Below are positions 63,301 to 64,000 of a DNA stretch of 64,000 nucleotides, one piece after another. The stretch comes from an uncultured Treponema sp. Lineage in GTDB: Bacteria; Spirochaetota; Spirochaetia; Treponematales; Treponemataceae. Under the pieces are notes generated by a model. That model was not told the origin of the DNA. It saw only the letters and a program-made list of their open reading frames with translations, and did no database searches. Position 1 is the first letter of the stretch; each line of letters begins with the position of its first letter. The stretch is taken from assembly GCA_946615905.1 (NCBI GenBank), contig CAMOIE010000003.1:62001-126000 (forward strand), written 5' to 3'. The position numbers and the translations under genes are program-made.

Positions 63301-64000
63301 GGACTTCTGAATACAGTCCGCAGCTCGCTTGGAGGAAAATGGAAGATTGACTATTCTCTGGAGCACAGCACTGTAGACATGCCGCAGTCACGCTGGGTAA
63401 TGTCAAAAGTGACAGTTTTAGACGGCTGCGGAGAGGCGGGGCTTGAGACCGTGGCTCACGGGGAGCATAAAGTCGTCACAAGCTTTGAATATGAGGGCGG
63501 AATGTACAGCCGGGAGGAAAAGGATTTCTTCGGATTCGCAAAGGTAGTCACCCGCTTCTGTGACAGCACCGACGAGCCGAACAAATACGGATACTCCGTA
63601 GCTACATATAAAAACAGTGAATACTACCTCAAGGGAATGGAGGCAGGCATGGTTTTCTACGATGAGAACGGAGTGATGCTCTCAAAGTCATCCACAGTCT
63701 ATGACGTGCAGCCGTATGCCCGTCCGCTTGAGGAAGTTTCGGCAAGCTACGATACTGACGGAAATTCGATGTCCTCCGGGACAAAGTACGTCTACGGCGA
63801 CCCGTGGGGCAACGTAACGCGGGTAGTGCAGCTGAGAAACGGGGTGGCCTATGTCTCCGCCGACATAAATTACTGGAATTCCACAAGCCTATACCTTCAT
63901 GCCCATCCGTCACGGATAGCCGTCTATGACGCGGCAAGCGGCAAGTTGCTCAGAAAGAGGGAAGGCTCCTACAACGAATTCGGAAGCCTTGATAGCGTGA
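57391..64000 (+). CDS. Giant secreted SpvB/TcB/RHS-type protein (3' end beyond window)
   Basis: The frame from the ATG at 57391 is open to the right edge: 2,203 codons without a stop. Signal peptide 1-22 (cut after VFA). Residues ~77-160: beta domain with ITIPAGALKEDAEISI. Residues ~235-560: SpvB-like domain (GDASFSFKLPLVSGRGGLTPHIDIVYSS, GTGFDLRYGSV). Calcium-type FG-GAP/VCBS motifs: DINGDGRPD 587-595, DMNRDGFID 685-693, DFNGDGIPD 1601-1609, DLNGDGLMD 1705-1713, DLNGDGLAD 1788-1796, DIDGDGLPD 1942-1950. Near 2031 GGMYSREEKDFFGFAKV is typical of TcB/RHS shells. Function inferred: toxin-delivery or adhesion shell; any C-terminal toxin lies outside. ATA codons look commoner than in neighbouring genes. 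Confidence 0.85.
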   Translation, partial: MKRLAASVVLGIYLMSLAPVFAGSPKEGGSFITASEKTNGSIISDEKDSWHKESSKSTDGKTDREYKVTEKVSSTKGGIVTLGRAKITIPAGALKEDAEISIVRLHSVAPTGEDIKNVTEGEGGYRFLPAGTKFLKEVMIELPYDSGLNNKKAALSDLYTWYYDTEAKKWIRLTRKEIKKDSCVIISTTTHFTDMINGTLTVPESQSPLDFNINSIKNLEAAKADTGMIKPEGFEAMAFGDASFSFKLPLVSGRGGLTPHIDIVYSSYGSNGMMGTGFDLRYGSVITTDTRFGLPAYDKGDTYMKDGVKLKENSGSSPSYMTYSPLKEGAFELIERFIDSSGSDYWLVTSRNGVKRYYGDKDYEPESGVAENCWTGADSTGRKKFSWYLTKEEDTYGNSITYSYIKEDNYVYPNKIRWTNSKEQAGNYTVSFKYDDSRGDRRSDGRGRFISVCGKLLTEIDTEYNGEVTKRYLFDYETNYAGASVLTKFSVSGDVSGGESEDGSYSEDYAYAFDYNQPPADGAYFADGREIAGETPLNVTNGTNNGSSSSFGGGAGVGVYCVDGRLTAGGQASATTSESYSAYSIVDINGDGRPDSVRQMGGRLFIRLGLLDENDVPYFSDGYYVSLPGVKEIDAEKGKSVSSGWNMYGGLGMKFAKDMASGNAGATYSSVEQEGSTRSECRFMDMNRDGFIDIVQSGSTTYLRNEGDGKTFTETNFYGSASTETKSVDKSEYEDDYPLQTPFRQWKAPFRGRIVIKNNAHLASSSDESIECFIVSDGNDEKKSFKAGSGTVSFEYEVKRNQSLYFISDNKDSSRKSLLDWNIEISYISLYPFDSTINALEYCQDESVLPKEASASSPSDFSEFGIDTVFEPLYDYELGGEDSSARLKSNWRSCLDKNSSEKLISLKKFIPVRVDEQEFEETMNSKASEVDAFRSLTSNYAHDFGNSEFELQYDPTSNTDVEGMTKLFHDYFSKNSLDKLYKRNGLVPVWNGKTPIYSSSMTEDNADGRSETKAGSVLDYGGRLCVGNFISTSGDCIKAKKSWYVKDLPVTVSGEIGDPEILVSYSDDHADYTVTLADFSSRTESVLEEELLSYFKKNLVSAYPELNWKLYAEPASYFETIENAGILLTEEERDNIRDLVFDEIITSVKNPDGTVTKKSSWRQKKSASLDSDSILEVLCTLANGSLFEKFLAEKFNFYEPDGSGTYSLKAFWKNKLDSEAFARMLRSGSNQEDMPATWNSYLTLNSSLEKFLAEYKIGRYKSVERSIIYKDVEYEVNGDGCYELTVLDPNGFLRKSVQSYPVADLSKKWTWNSSDFSTENKVRSVAYSYNGGKFSVLEDGLSSSENISGNLYCSVSGTDLLYGGVNQWYYGIWVGKPSEFTIPSVSRNSSYTSYSAAEAANKSKVEALDDSASRSSATKDSEKISYYAPSIPMSDCYQNAVEKETGISLTDGGSILAGSIDMNVSTSSSWTADGQREVKTSIDYDAPFITGDLIHPARMGGNSFYEITAVKTPASSFVMTSLQESESSSTDISRSASVGAEAKISSEIEQSKVLEKLESLSKSIESNGGTTSSRDTALGVNMGASKGTNKGSSDETLRVQDFNGDGIPDIIRKDGSGLSVLEGSLYGNEISYGKSPVIVAGVELGVHNNSSTVAGASLGAEGSLANSYKANGRLLYSEPVGLGVSTSADRSESKGESSQSTGLADLNGDGLMDFSSDGTVFLCAGNSFVGEKFGGIGMMSESESLSESFGLSIGLSKSHSEDLACTVSPSSGLTYSANSSSCNVMLLDLNGDGLADKVFKIKDGTSSKFYVDYNDGDGFISNTAFRIPDWNISNSDKREYREKLDGELEKNIFSGVPLVGSKISAAISSLSKNPYGDHLDLYANSLDFSSGVSVSGNVRIAGSFTFSIPIPIVWLSVNVTASTNSGLNVGASTNGASVKMIDIDGDGLPDQVLRIPGKSLSYKKNLLGGVGLLNTVRSSLGGKWKIDYSLEHSTVDMPQSRWVMSKVTVLDGCGEAGLETVAHGEHKVVTSFEYEGGMYSREEKDFFGFAKVVTRFCDSTDEPNKYGYSVATYKNSEYYLKGMEAGMVFYDENGVMLSKSSTVYDVQPYARPLEEVSASYDTDGNSMSSGTKYVYGDPWGNVTRVVQLRNGVAYVSADINYWNSTSLYLHAHPSRIAVYDAASGKLLRKREGSYNEFGSLDSV

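Overview
The window comes from a spirochaete, most likely a host-associated Treponema. The basis is gene content: a divergent FliG homologue, an mglBAC-galK galactose locus, PcnB with a poly(A)-polymerase signature, a stand-alone TrpB, a full riboflavin operon and a cluster of membrane and secreted proteins of Treponema type. I see no rRNA or tRNA gene, CRISPR array or insertion sequence. The genome is gene-dense and no gap exceeds 300 bases. Genus-level assignment is inference; species is not resolvable by eye.

Layout. 1-5.0 kb: end of a CstA-type transporter, an RNase II/R-family exonuclease, mannose-1-phosphate guanylyltransferase and a small membrane protein. 5.0-8.7 kb (minus): complete rfbACDB operon for dTDP-rhamnose. 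8.8-17 kb (plus): aminotransferase, glycogen synthase, MurC, YicC, then pyrE, an RlmI-like methyltransferase and miaA. 17.3-29 kb: TatD hydrolase, divergent PAP2 protein, a membrane protein, an Rnf-like operon in the order C-D-G-E-A plus a small membrane protein, a GH57-like protein, a secreted protein and a GGDEF-like membrane protein. 29-37.6 kb: FliG homologue, M16C peptidase, two poorly known proteins and ClpB. 37.6-43.4 kb (minus): mglB-mglA-mglC-galK. 43.6-48.4 kb: FMN-dependent hydroxy-acid oxidase and ribD-ribE-ribBA-ribH. 48.5-57.1 kb: HTH-EIIA fusion, beta-propeller protein, M23-like protein, trpB, TPR protein, pcnB, P-loop protein and RluA-type pseudouridine synthase. From 57.4 kb to the right edge runs one open frame of at least 2,203 codons encoding a secreted SpvB/TcB/RHS-type giant protein.

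What stands out. (1) The Rnf-like operon keeps the order and fold signatures of Rnf but has lost almost every recognisable redox ligand: the RnfA and RnfE cysteines, the RnfG and RnfD flavinylation motifs, the glycine-rich NADH/FMN loop of RnfC, and the whole ferredoxin part of RnfB. Only the two 4Fe-4S motifs of RnfC remain. (2) At least twelve genes have a promoter whose -10 box ends 6-9 bases before the start codon; for nearly all of them no convincing Shine-Dalgarno sequence is present, so a large leaderless class is predicted. (3) Several enzyme-like proteins lack catalytic residues (GH57-like, GGDEF-like, M23-like). (4) Structured intergenic palindromes sit inside the mgl and rib operons and between murC and yicC. 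(5) The giant SpvB-like protein has six calcium-type DxNGDG motifs split by a roughly 900-residue insert.
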